Source: an archaeon
GTDB taxonomy: Archaea; Thermoproteota; Nitrososphaeria; Nitrososphaerales; JACAEJ01
DNA: 64,000 bases
Reading direction: 5' to 3'
Assembly (NCBI GenBank): GCA_024256265.1
Contig: JACGUK010000002.1
Coordinates: 90,018-154,017 of the forward strand
Position 1 is the stretch's first letter. Each line of letters opens with the position of its first letter. Under the pieces are notes generated by a model that was not told the origin of the DNA, did not search any database, and saw only the letters and a list, made by a program, of their open reading frames with translations. A program made the position numbers and the translations under genes. This document shows, piece after piece, positions 26,602 through 34,194 of the stretch.

Positions 26602-27226
26602 CCTCTTCCTCCTTTTGAATACTCTCTTCAGGCTTCTTTTCTATTATTTCAACTTCAGGAGGTATAATTTCCTTTAAAGCTATCCTTACCTTTATCCCAT
26701 AGAGCCCCATCTTGAGCAGTAGGTGACTGGTAGCCTCTCTTACAGCCTTTAATGCAACCTCTCCGCTCTTAGGGACAATCCCTGCTCTATACTTCTCATG
26801 GTGTGACCTTTCACTTCTTAGCTTTCCAGAAATTATTATCTCTGTACCCATGGCGCCAGCGTTCATTATAGAATTTAAAGCCCAAAGAGCTGCTCTTCTG
26901 AAGGCTCCGCCTCTTATAACGCTCTGGGCTATTCTGTTGGACATGACCGTAGGGTTGAGCTCTGGGATTTCCACTTCTAAAACTGAGATTTGAGGGTTCG
27001 GTAGACCAAACTTCTTTTCTATAATGGAGGTAAGGTCCTTAATGCCCATGCCACGCCTTCCTATAACTAAGCCAGGCCTTGTAACGAAGATGGTTATTCT
27101 TGTTCCTATGGGTGTCTTAAGAATGTCTACTCCTCCATATCCTGCATTAGCCAACTCTTTTTGCAGAAATTCATCAAGCTCAGCATTCTTGGCGTAATTC
27201 TTCATAATATTCTTAATTGCTGACAT
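26579..27226 (-). CDS. rps3: 30S ribosomal protein S3
   Basis: The 215 residues include the KH domain (TRITIFVTRPGLVIGRRGMGIKDL) and the S3 C-terminal domain (GTEIIISGKLRSERSHHEKYRAG). The acidic tail EEKKPEESIQKEEEVGAE-like stretch is a species feature. It overlaps the L22 stop by one base and L29 by about 20 bases, so the three genes form a tight operon. Confidence 0.96.
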   Translation of the reverse strand: MSAIKNIMKNYAKNAELDEFLQKELANAGYGGVDILKTPIGTRITIFVTRPGLVIGRRGMGIKDLTSIIEKKFGLPNPQISVLEVEIPELNPTVMSNRIAQSVIRGGAFRRAALWALNSIMNAGAMGTEIIISGKLRSERSHHEKYRAGIVPKSGEVALKAVREATSHLLLKMGLYGIKVRIALKEIIPPEVEIIEKKPEESIQKEEEVGAETQE

Positions 27227-27690
27227 TATAAGACCTCCTTTCCTACTATCTCTATATGCACCAAAGTATCAAAGCTTGGCGAAGAACGACCAAAAGCTCT
27301 AGGCACATATCTTTTAACCTTCATCCCCTTCATGGATGCAGCATGAATTATGATCATCTTCTCGGTATCTAATCCCTTAAACTCTGCATTGGCCTCAAGA
27401 TTCTTGATGACCTTAAGTATTTCTTTTATAGCCTTTACAGGGTAGCCCCCTGCATAAAATTTGAATTGAGAACTTTTATGTGACACTTCTTTCTTATACC
27501 TTTTAAAAGGTACTGCTTGTTTCTTATCCATCACATCCTCCAAAAACTTTTTAGCCTTAGCTATACTCATGCCCTTTATGACTGCACAAATTTCTCTAGC
27601 TGCCTTTGGAGAGATATCTACCTCTCTCCCACTCGCTCTCACCTGTGTGAGTGGGTCATAACCCACAAAGCTATACTTGGATTCAGGCAA
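27226..27690 (-). CDS. rpl22: 50S ribosomal protein L22
   Basis: The 154 residues show YDPLTQVRASGREVDISPKAAREI at the start, the exit-tunnel region, and AASMKGMKVKRYVPRAFGRSSP. It is the first gene of the L22-S3-L29 block. In most archaea S19 precedes it. Here a membrane-bound regulator gene diverges immediately, so the S10 operon has been split. Confidence 0.95.
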   Translation of the reverse strand: MPESKYSFVGYDPLTQVRASGREVDISPKAAREICAVIKGMSIAKAKKFLEDVMDKKQAVPFKRYKKEVSHKSSQFKFYAGGYPVKAIKEILKVIKNLEANAEFKGLDTEKMIIIHAASMKGMKVKRYVPRAFGRSSPSFDTLVHIEIVGKEVL

Positions 27691-27773
27691 GGATTTTTAA
27701 CCTATTTAGGTTGAGCCGTATATCATATAAGATAAATACTTTTGCCTTAAAACCTCTCTAAAGAAAGAGCACA

Positions 27774-28532
27774 TTGAAGAATAGCGAGCTCTCCGATATT
27801 ACAGCCAGCCCCGCAAGGGTTAGAATCCTTGAGATAATAGGGGGGAAGGGGAGCGTAAGCTTCACAGAGATAAAACGTGAGACAGGATTAAGCACAGGCT
27901 CCATCTACTACCATCTTAGCTATCTAAAGGATTATGTGGCAAGAGATGCCAATAGGAGATATATCTTAACTGAGAAAGGTAGGCGCTTATCGGAGAAGCT
28001 GGGTATGAAGCCTTTGATAAAGGAGAAAAGTAGTCTTGCTCTAAAATCTCTCTCGATCATCACCTTTTCACCCATCTTCAAGCGTGCAACATACTCAAAG
28101 TGGAGTTGTATAATCGTAACTATATTAGCCCTGACTTTTGGCTCAATTGCAAACCTATATTCAAGTTCAAATCAGTTTCTACTCTCAGTACCAAGCAATG
28201 GAATCATGAACCCATTGATATCTACAATTATGACTGGATGGCTATTGACTTTCATCCTTGCTGAATTATGCTCATTAATCACAACAAGAATGAAGACTGG
28301 AGGTGAATTGGAGCTTGTTACTACTATAGCTTTAAGCTTTATTCCTCTCCACATTTATTCATACATCTCATATCTTCAATTTTCAAATATCATTCTCATT
28401 CCTATGCAGATATGGAGTGCTATACTTCTTGCAGGAGGATTGAACATATCTAAAGGAGTTAAGTTAACCTATTCATTTATCTTCAGCCTTATAGTACTTT
28501 ATCTATCAATTTACATATGGTTGAGCATATGA
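27774..28532 (+). CDS. membrane-anchored winged-helix regulator
   Basis: The first ~75 residues are an ArsR/MarR-like winged helix (SPARVRILEIIGGKGSVSFTEIKRETGLSTGSIYYHLSYL). The remaining ~175 form about five membrane spans (IIVTILALTFGSIANLY, IMTGWLLTFILAELCSLI, FIPLHIYSYISYL, FIFSLIVLYLSIYIWLS). Archaeal one-component membrane regulators of this shape are known but their signals are not. The start is TTG 27774, 84 bases from the divergent L22 gene. The target genes are unknown. Confidence 0.8.
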   Translation: MKNSELSDITASPARVRILEIIGGKGSVSFTEIKRETGLSTGSIYYHLSYLKDYVARDANRRYILTEKGRRLSEKLGMKPLIKEKSSLALKSLSIITFSPIFKRATYSKWSCIIVTILALTFGSIANLYSSSNQFLLSVPSNGIMNPLISTIMTGWLLTFILAELCSLITTRMKTGGELELVTTIALSFIPLHIYSYISYLQFSNIILIPMQIWSAILLAGGLNISKGVKLTYSFIFSLIVLYLSIYIWLSI

Positions 28533-28689
28533 TAGATACAAGGTTTTAATTTTTGGTTACTGTTACATTAAAATCAAGCCTTTCGGACTAAAGGTTAAAG
28601 CCATTGAATTCTTGCCCATGCTGGTCCAAAAAAGCAACTAGTTACATTTAATAATACACATAATCATCTAATAAATTACCTTGCAGACC

Positions 28690-28887
28690 ATGAAGTATCA
28701 TGTAATTTTAAAGAAGCAAAGAGGAGGATACGTTGTCAAGTGCTTAGAATTACAAGGATGCATGAGTGAAGGCAAGACGAAGGAAGAAGCTTTGAAGAAT
28801 ATCAAAGAGGCTATAGAAGGCTATTTAGAAGCGTTCCCAGAAGAGAAGTTAAAGGTAAAGAGAGAAGTGATCGAAGTTTCCATTTAA
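28690..28887 (+). CDS. hicB: HicB-family antitoxin (UPF0150-like)
   Basis: The 65 residues from ATG 28690 (or 68 from TTG 28681) follow the HicB partial RNase H fold: KYHVILKKQRGGYVVKCLELQGCMSEGKTKEEALKNIKEAIEGYLE, recognised by its GYV...LQGC...G.T.EEA pattern. It lacks a C-terminal DNA-binding domain. It should bind and block the HicA-like protein encoded directly after it. Translation of the two genes is tightly linked: the HicA frame begins at or around the HicB stop. Confidence 0.9.
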   Translation: MKYHVILKKQRGGYVVKCLELQGCMSEGKTKEEALKNIKEAIEGYLEAFPEEKLKVKREVIEVSI

Positions 28888-29113
28888 GAAGCTTCCATCA
28901 CTATCTTGGCGTGAAGTTATCAAAGCATTGGGCAAGGCAGGTTTCAGAGTTGTGCATCAGAAAGGAAGCCATATCTACTTAGCAGATCAAAATAAGAAGC
29001 ATAAGGTAACAGTTCCAAGGCACGATCCTATTGGTAAAGGATTGCTCATGGAGATAATAGCTGAAGCTGGCTTGACTAGAGAGGAGTTCCTTAATTTGTT
29101 AGAAAGGGTCTAG
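28886..29113 (+). CDS. hicA: HicA-family mRNA interferase, no canonical start codon
   Basis: The frame encodes KLPSLSWREVIKALGKAGF, HQKGSHIYLADQN and VTVPRHDPIGKGLL, the full HicA double-stranded RNA-binding fold with the catalytic His in GSH. The conserved N-terminus begins at AAG 28886 or 28889, but no ATG, GTG or TTG precedes it back to TGA 28868-28870. The only canonical start in frame is TTG 28928, which would drop the first helix. An ancestral TAATG overlap with hicB that lost one base, or ATG changed to AAG, would explain this. The protein may be inactive or made by an unusual start. Confidence 0.8.
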   Translation, partial: KKLPSLSWREVIKALGKAGFRVVHQKGSHIYLADQNKKHKVTVPRHDPIGKGLLMEIIAEAGLTREEFLNLLERV

Positions 29114-29145
29114 TCTAGGAATATATCTGCTCAGAAATAGCGAAT

Positions 29146-29982
29146 TTACTCGTCTATATTACTTGTAAAAATTCTCTTTATAGGCTTATAAACCTCCTCC
29201 AAAGGCCACTTCAAGTCTAAGCCTGCATAATTGAGGCGAGCTAATGCTGTATTATAAGGATCTATGATTTCTTCTTCTAATTCAAATAATAGTTTAGGAT
29301 TTATCTCTAATAGCTTTAGCATTAATTCTTTCCTTTCACTTTGGCTCATTATCCTTGGGTCAGCACTCATAGCAGCAACATGAAAGCTTACTCCAAAATC
29401 CAAAAGGTTCTTTATGGCATTAAAAGGAATTTCAAAGCTCTCCTTTAATGCTCCTGTCTTCTTTTCGAAGGCTTCTGGGTTGCCAGCTTTTAAAGAAACT
29501 CTTACATGAACCTTTTTAAATTTTGATATATCTCTAACGTAGCTCTTATCAATGCCAAAAAGTATGCCATTAGTTTCTAAGATGAAAAGTTTAAAATCTG
29601 AATCTTCAACGTATTCTAGTAACTTTATAAGGTGCTCTCTTCCTAAAGTGGGTTCAGAGTTGGAAATCCTTATTTTGTTAACCTTTGCTTTATGAGCAAC
29701 ATCTCTTAGCCTATTAAATACATCTTCAGAAGAGTAAAAATTTCCAAACCTTTCAGGGAAGTCTCTGCTCCAATCAACCCAGCAGAAAACACATCTTAAG
29801 CAACAACCACAAGCATAGCCTGTTGCTATACCTCCATAAACTCCAGTTACATAGAAGCTTGTGTACTTGCGCTCCTCACCCATTGGACCTTTTCTACATA
29901 CTATCATTTCAGTCTTCTTCGCTAGTTCAACAGGATCAAAGGGTTTGAAGTCTTTGGTAACGTATCTTGGATAGCTTTCCAT
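29146..29982 (-). CDS. radical SAM protein, function unknown
   Basis: The 278-residue protein has a CGCCLRCVFCW motif holding the CxxxCxxC cluster site at about residue 60. FYSSEDVFNRLRDVA, RISNSEPTLGREHLIKLL and FILETNGILFG follow, typical of the pyruvate-formate-lyase-activating-enzyme-like group. The role is unknown; the family in archaea includes proteins that activate glycyl radical enzymes or make modified cofactors. No partner enzyme is next to it. The start ATG 29982 precedes ESYPRYVT. Confidence 0.88.
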   Translation of the reverse strand: MESYPRYVTKDFKPFDPVELAKKTEMIVCRKGPMGEERKYTSFYVTGVYGGIATGYACGCCLRCVFCWVDWSRDFPERFGNFYSSEDVFNRLRDVAHKAKVNKIRISNSEPTLGREHLIKLLEYVEDSDFKLFILETNGILFGIDKSYVRDISKFKKVHVRVSLKAGNPEAFEKKTGALKESFEIPFNAIKNLLDFGVSFHVAAMSADPRIMSQSERKELMLKLLEINPKLLFELEEEIIDPYNTALARLNYAGLDLKWPLEEVYKPIKRIFTSNIDE

Positions 29983-30082
29983 TATAATGATGGTATAAAA
30001 AGTTCCTCATATCTTTTCTCCATCTTTATAGTGAAAAAGTATTTCTTGTTTGGAAAATACTATAATAAAGGAGGTAAGATGA

Positions 30083-30493
30083 TTGAAGGTCTTTTTTGAT
30101 GAAATAAATGTTTCAACAAAGAGCAGAAAAGAGTTGATAGAAATAAGCAACTATATTGAAGATCATGTAAGAAAAAGTAACATAAAGAATGGCTTCTGCT
30201 TAGCCTATGCCTTACATTCAACTGTAGCCATAATAATAAATGAGCATGAGATAGGTTTGATGCAAGATATAATAAACAAAATCGAGAAGGATTTTCCTAA
30301 AGGCATAGGATGGCTCCATGATAGAGTTGATGATAACGCTGATGCTCATTTAGCCTCAACATTTATTGGACCATCAAGAATATTCCCAATTAAGGATGGA
30401 AGATTAGTTAGAGGGACTTGGCAGAACATTTTCCTATTAGAGCTCGATGGACCAAGAAATAGAAGGATCGTATTAGAAGCATTAGGTGAATGA
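30083..30493 (+). CDS. YjbQ-family protein (UPF0047, thiamine phosphate synthase-like)
   Basis: The 136-residue protein shows the family pattern: CLAYALHSTVAIIINEHE, DDNADAHLASTFIGPS and GTWQNIFLLELDGPRNRR. The family has weak thiamine-phosphate synthase activity, and its main role is unresolved. The start is TTG 30083 with GGAGGT at 30070-30075, seven bases upstream, which decides it. Confidence 0.93.
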   Translation: MKVFFDEINVSTKSRKELIEISNYIEDHVRKSNIKNGFCLAYALHSTVAIIINEHEIGLMQDIINKIEKDFPKGIGWLHDRVDDNADAHLASTFIGPSRIFPIKDGRLVRGTWQNIFLLELDGPRNRRIVLEALGE

Positions 30494-30556
30494 AGCATAT
30501 GAGATACTCTATTGAGACTATGACTCATTAGTGTTATTTCCGTAAAGATGGTTGGT

Positions 30557-30925
30557 TCAGCAACTTCCCTTCTTGAACTTCTTCTCCTTCAGTATATGAA
30601 GAGCATCCTTGCAGGCGGCAATGGCAGGGGCTCCTCCTCCAACTGCTACAACCCTTATAGCCTCCAATATTTCAGCTTCTGTTGCACCCTTATTGTAAGC
30701 ACCCCTCATTGCTGAGATGACACACTCCTCACAGTGCCTCTGTGCACCCATAGCCATTATCATGAGCATCTTTATCTTTGATGGCAACGCACCATCTTCC
30801 TGTATTGTGAAGTCACAGAATTTGTAGAATTCTGCCATCTTTGGATCTAGCTCTGATATAACACTCATGATCTCTGGAGTGAAACCCATTTTCTTCTTAA
30901 ATCTACTCAGTATCTCCTTAGACAT
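30557..30925 (-). CDS. carboxymuconolactone decarboxylase/AhpD-like protein
   Basis: The 122 residues contain GAQRHCEECVISAMRGAYNKGATEAEILEAI, of which the CEEC pair and the following His/Ala helix are the AhpD-type redox signature. AhpD-like proteins reduce peroxiredoxins or act in thiol stress. The C-terminus (LKEKKFKKGSC) ends in Cys. It converges on the YjbQ gene and stands alone. Confidence 0.92.
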   Translation of the reverse strand: MSKEILSRFKKKMGFTPEIMSVISELDPKMAEFYKFCDFTIQEDGALPSKIKMLMIMAMGAQRHCEECVISAMRGAYNKGATEAEILEAIRVVAVGGGAPAIAACKDALHILKEKKFKKGSC

Positions 30926-31009
30926 TGATCATCGTACACATAATGTTTAAGAAATTCTATAAGCCTATCGGTTTTTAACATCGCTTTTCACTCGTTTCCC
31001 TTTTCAAGA

Positions 31010-31366
31010 TTAAAGCAGGTATCCTCCTTCTGGTCCCACAACCTCCAGCTTTCCAGTAACAGGATTTGGTTTTAGACCTAGGGTTTCAAGAGCATAAGTT
31101 CCCATTATGGGCGTAGGTACGTCTAACTCAGCCACAAAGGCAGGCCCCTTCCTGCCTTTAGCCTCGACTTCAGCCAAATAAAGCCTCGCCTTAACCTTTC
31201 TCTTATCTGCAAGTGTCAACTCTACTTCAAAAGGCGTTTCATGAAGACCAGCCTCAGAAATGGTCTTCGAATCCATGACTACATAGGCTGAACCAGTGTC
31301 CACTAATGCTCTTATCTTCCTCGAAACCTGACCTCTAATTACCAGATCAACGTATGTGTAGCCCAG
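31010..31366 (-). CDS. retropepsin-like aspartic protease (clan AA), start codon CTG
   Basis: The ~119-residue protein has the catalytic DTGSA motif (LVDTGSAYVVMDS), a hydrophobic-hydrophobic-Gly element near the end (IMGTYALETLGL) and the small-archaeal-protease pattern GPAFVAELDV. Family members begin GYTYVDLVIRG; here that reads from CTG 31366, with no ATG, GTG or TTG before the stop upstream in frame. The first standard start (GTG 31303) would begin right at the active site. Either CTG is used or the gene is damaged. Its role is unknown. Confidence 0.78.
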   Translation of the reverse strand: MGYTYVDLVIRGQVSRKIRALVDTGSAYVVMDSKTISEAGLHETPFEVELTLADKRKVKARLYLAEVEAKGRKGPAFVAELDVPTPIMGTYALETLGLKPNPVTGKLEVVGPEGGYLL

Positions 31367-31446
31367 CTTAACTCAACTCTAAACAAAATCAAGGCTCTTA
31401 ACTTATATCCTTAGCGTTTATGTGAGTGTATCCAATAAAAAATTTG

Positions 31447-31503
31447 GACGCTGCGGGTGGGACTTGAACTCACAATCCCCGAAGGGGAACGGCTTAGCAA
31501 GCC
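31447..31503 (-). repeat. 3' fragment of tRNA-Ser(GCT), direct repeat of the tRNA at 32586-32669
   Basis: 57 bases match 32584-32640 with three differences and stop abruptly inside the anticodon stem. They cover the tRNA from the anticodon stem-loop to the discriminator. A partial copy, in the same orientation and on the 3' side of the intact gene, is the expected second attachment site of an element integrated into a tRNA gene. Confidence 0.85.
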
Positions 31504-31672
31504 AAGATGAGATGTTGAAGGATGCTCATCGATCATAGGCAGAATTGTTGTAGCTAGCATTTTGACTTTTTCCTTATTATGCTCTCTATTTTGTACCTAT
31601 GAGCTTGGTGATACGCTTATTAGCTTGTGTACAAGTTATATAATTGGTGAACAGAATTTGCCTGAGAAAACT
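31504..31672 (+). promoter_or_regulatory. promoter region of the toxin-antitoxin pair
   Basis: TTATATAA at 31636-31643 lies about 33 bp before ATG 31673, so the transcript starts a few bases upstream of the start codon. The frame also stays open upstream to 31562, but that part has no coding look and crosses the promoter. Confidence 0.55.
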
Positions 31673-31972
31673 ATGTCTGCAAGGTTTGACGATGAACTCT
31701 ATGAGAAGATTTTGGAGTATGCAAAAGAGAAAGGCATGCCTAAAACGAGGGCGCTGAGGGAGTTGACGAAGGAAGGGGTAAGGAAGTGGAGATTGACAAA
31801 GGCTCTAGCCCTTTATAGAGAAGGAAAAGTAACGTTGTGGAAGGCATCACGTATGGCAGGGGTTCCCCTTTCAAGAATGGTTGAGATCGCTTCATCCAAG
31901 AAAATCCCTGTACACTTCTCAACGGAGGATTTGGAAAGGGACTTCAAGAGCGTATTCAGTGAAACTTTTTGA
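31673..31972 (+). CDS. UPF0175-type antitoxin with ribbon-helix-helix-like N-terminus
   Basis: From ATG 31673 the protein has 99 residues. The N-terminal MSARFDDELYEKILEYAKEKGMPKT resembles a ribbon-helix-helix DNA-binding strand and helix, seen in parts. The C-terminal KVTLWKASRMAGVPLSRMVEIAS is the UPF0175 helix-turn-helix-like element. It overlaps the toxin gene by 4 bases. It should repress its own promoter and neutralise the PIN-like toxin. Its neighbours inside the miniature element support this role. Confidence 0.88.
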   Translation: MSARFDDELYEKILEYAKEKGMPKTRALRELTKEGVRKWRLTKALALYREGKVTLWKASRMAGVPLSRMVEIASSKKIPVHFSTEDLERDFKSVFSETF

Positions 31973-32478
31973 ATGTAGTTCTTAATGCCGGCCCCCTTAT
32001 TTATCTTGGAAAGAAGAGAAGAATTAATCTTCTGAAGGTGATGTTCGAAAAGATCATTATTCCTCCAGAGGTAGAGGAGGAGATAATGAAACTCAATGAG
32101 AGCCCTGAGGCTATACAGTTGAGGGATGCTATTCAAGAAGGATGGATGGCAGTGGAGCAACCTTCCGAAAACAAGGTGAGGCAAATCGCAAAGTTGTTCC
32201 CTGAGATAGACGAAGGAGAAGCAGCTGTAATAGCGTTAGCACTTGAACGACAAGAGAAAAACGTCATGATCGACGATGCTGAAGCAAGAATAGCCGCTGA
32301 ATACTTTAAACTAAAGGTTCATGGCACTTTATACGTAATACTGGAAGCGTATAAGCGCAACATTTTAAAATCTAAGACAGAGGTGAAGAGCATCGTGAAC
32401 AACATGCTAAGAAGAGGCTTTTACCTCTCCACCGAAGTCTATGCAAGGTTCCTTTTTCTATTAGACAAACTCGAATAA
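31969..32478 (+). CDS. DUF3368 PIN-like toxin
   Basis: The 169-residue protein starts with the family pattern VVLNAGPLIYLGK and has FPEIDEGEAAVIALALERQ and MIDDAEARIAAEYFKLKVHGT, the acidic pocket of PIN-like nucleases. DUF3368 proteins pair with UPF0175 antitoxins in archaea and cyanobacteria. The start TTG 31969 overlaps the antitoxin stop. It probably cleaves RNA when free. Confidence 0.9.
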   Translation: MNVVLNAGPLIYLGKKRRINLLKVMFEKIIIPPEVEEEIMKLNESPEAIQLRDAIQEGWMAVEQPSENKVRQIAKLFPEIDEGEAAVIALALERQEKNVMIDDAEARIAAEYFKLKVHGTLYVILEAYKRNILKSKTEVKSIVNNMLRRGFYLSTEVYARFLFLLDKLE

Positions 32479-32539
32479 ATCGTTGTGTTCAAATTATCAA
32501 CTAATTTACACGAATAAGGGATAGTGAGAACGGAGAAAG

Positions 32540-32557
32540 CTCCACGCTTTAGCGGAG
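32540..32557. repeat. short hairpin like an IS200/IS605 end
   Basis: CTCC pairs with GGAG around AC-GC-TTTA-GC (32540-32557), followed by AATGTCAA. The form recalls the right-end hairpins of IS200/IS605-type elements, but no transposase or TnpB is nearby. Low confidence. Confidence 0.25.
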
Positions 32558-32585
32558 AATGTCAATATTAGCAGTAAGATTTAGA

Positions 32586-32669
32586 CGCTGCGGGTGGGAC
32601 TTGAACCCACGATCCCCAAAGGGGAACGGCTTAGCAAGCCGTCGCCTTACCTAGCTTGGCTACCGCAGC
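32586..32669 (-). tRNA. tRNA-Ser(GCT)
   Basis: On the minus strand GCTGCGG pairs with CCGCAGC, with discriminator G (typical of Ser). The anticodon arm is ACGGC-TTGCTAA-GCCGT, anticodon GCT. A long variable arm (CCCC/GGGG) marks a class II tRNA, and the T arm is GTGGG-TTCAAGT-CCCAC. It is 84 nt with no intron. It lies 47 bases downstream of the SRP RNA and is the target of the miniature element. Confidence 0.96.
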
Positions 32670-32716
32670 ACTATAAAATTTATTATGGGATTATTTAATA
32701 TTTTTATCTTAATCAT

Positions 32717-33035
32717 GCGGCGATAGTTCCGATCAGATTTCACACACTGATCAAGCCCCATCTCCAGTCTGCTGAGTCCATCACGTAGACGTGGCAGCGT
32801 AGCCACCCTGCCTTAGGGTTGCTCCCTCCCGGACCTCGCCCAGTTCAACAGTTGAAGGTCAATCTCCTTCCTTCGAAGGAGTTGCCTCTTGTAACCACCC
32901 ACCACGGCGTGATTTCATTCCTGCGTAACTGGCAGGTATCTCAATCAGCATGCTTTACCTATCGGTTACTGGCCCCTGCGTATAGCCGTTTTCAGGATGG
33001 GAGACGGCTATCCTCCCAGCCCTACCTATCGCCGC
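32717..33035 (-). ncRNA. ffs: signal recognition particle (7S) RNA
   Basis: The RNA of SRP is recognised on the minus strand. The ends GCGGCGATAG and CTATCGCCGC form a 10-bp terminal helix (archaeal helix 1). The S-domain shows GGTCCGGGAGGGAGCA, the conserved helix 8 segment with a GGAG loop, and its ACCC/GGGT partner strands. Length is about 319 nt, right for archaea. A TATA box is centred 26 bp before the 5' end. tRNA-Ser follows 47 bases downstream on the same strand, a linkage also known in Methanothermus as I recall. Confidence 0.93.
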
Positions 33036-33042
33036 AAATTTA

Positions 33043-33984
33043 CTATTGATGATTTTCATATATAATGTTTCTTTTTATCATCTCTAAAATCTTACATACA
33101 GAGCATAAATCGCTAGAAGAAGGAAAATTACATGATTTACATATCTTTAGCTCTCTCTCATCTATAATTAATTTTTGTGAAATATTTATGGCAGAATTTA
33201 AAGTGCTATATTTTATTCCAGGATGCTCCTCTTCTAAAGCATTCATCATAGACCTTATCTCTGATCTAATCCCTTCACTCATGTATGGGCAAGTTACAGT
33301 CTGAAACGGAGTATCATTAAGAAAAGCGTACATAGCTATCTCCTTTTCATAAATCTCCATTAAAGGTTTTATCCTTCTTACAAAGAACTCACTCCTTGGC
33401 TTTATTATTGGATCAAGCCATCTTATCCTATCTATATCGCCATTTAGCAAGTTTATTATAAAGGTTTGAAGAATATCATCAAGGTTATGAGCAGTGGCTA
33501 TGACATTTACCTTTAACTCTTTAGCAGCAATGTCTAAGGCTCTTCTCCTCAAAATTCCACAGATAGAGCAGGCTGATACCTTACTTTTTCTAAGCTTAAT
33601 GGCATTATCTAAGCTGAATCCATAAAGCTCTTTAAATGAAAATACATGATGAGGTATATCAAGCTCTTCAGTCAAATTTTTACATATCTCAATAGCCTCT
33701 TCACGATAACCAGAAATTCCCTCATCTATAGTTATGGCAAAAATCTTTGATGCATGAGGCTTACACAATTTATTGAGTATTCTTAGCAATGTTAGGCTAT
33801 CCTTTCCACCTGAAACTGCTACACCTATGGCATCGCCATGCTTTAAGAGATCATATTTAGATATAGTTCTCTTCACCTTCTCTACAATAGATGAGCAGAA
33901 GCACAAGCTACAAAGTTTCTCACCAGAATAGGCTCTATGGTATATGGCACTATTTCCACACTTAATGCATTTCATATATGGCAA
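33043..33984 (-). CDS. TtuA/Ncs6-like tRNA 2-thiolation enzyme
   Basis: The 313-residue N-type ATP pyrophosphatase has the PP-loop VSGGKDS at about 57-63. It has zinc pairs CIKCG/CSLC at the N-terminus and CKSC/CSVC at the C-terminus. Central cysteines (SACSICGILRRR and TVTCPYM) can hold the Fe-S cluster that activates sulfur. Members thiolate U34 or U54 of tRNA. It cannot be told by eye which of the two this is. Its end overlaps the SRP RNA promoter. Confidence 0.9.
   Translation of the reverse strand: MPYMKCIKCGNSAIYHRAYSGEKLCSLCFCSSIVEKVKRTISKYDLLKHGDAIGVAVSGGKDSLTLLRILNKLCKPHASKIFAITIDEGISGYREEAIEICKNLTEELDIPHHVFSFKELYGFSLDNAIKLRKSKVSACSICGILRRRALDIAAKELKVNVIATAHNLDDILQTFIINLLNGDIDRIRWLDPIIKPRSEFFVRRIKPLMEIYEKEIAMYAFLNDTPFQTVTCPYMSEGIRSEIRSMMNALEEEHPGIKYSTLNSAINISQKLIIDERELKICKSCNFPSSSDLCSVCKILEMIKRNIIYENHQ
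33057..33066 (-). promoter_or_regulatory. SRP RNA promoter TATA box, inside the end of the ncs6-like gene
   Basis: On the minus strand ATTATATATG is centred near 33061, exactly 26 bp before the inferred SRP RNA 5' end at 33035. It lies within the last codons of the upstream thiolase gene, which stops at 33043. The spacing fits archaeal promoters well. Confidence 0.7.
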
Positions 33985-34194
33985 AGTTAGATTTTTCTCC
34001 TATGATAATTAGCATTAAACTAAACTTACTTATGGGATTTTCCAAGTTAAATTAATTATCCTTAGTTGCGACGGTAAGTAATGCTTTTTGATTTATAAGC
34101 CCTCGTTCTTGAGGGCTGTAATTATATACATTTCCACTTCTTGTTCTACGATAGCGTCATTTGTTCTATCTTGTTTGGTGTGAAAGATACCTTA
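33985..34194. other. spacer with a 7-bp hairpin
   Basis: No gene is visible. AGCCCTC (34098-34104) pairs with GAGGGCT (34111-34117) around GTTCTT, followed by TGTAATTATATAC. It might be a terminator, an IS200/IS605-type end or chance. Confidence 0.35.

Larger units (their letters stand above)
31447..32640. mobile_element. miniature tRNA-Ser-integrated element or its remnant, with a toxin-antitoxin pair
   Basis: The 1.1-kb interval is bounded by the tRNA-Ser(GCT) 3' half (32584-32640) and its 57-bp repeat (31447-31503). It contains only the UPF0175/DUF3368 pair and a hairpin at 32540-32557. No integrase is present, so it is either the residue left after deletion of an integrative plasmid or virus, or a non-autonomous element moved by an integrase in trans. 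The toxin-antitoxin cargo would favour retention. Confidence 0.6.

Noticed and set aside
32819..33049. 76-codon frame on the plus strand
   Set aside because: It is antisense to the SRP RNA, whose conserved helices explain the sequence.
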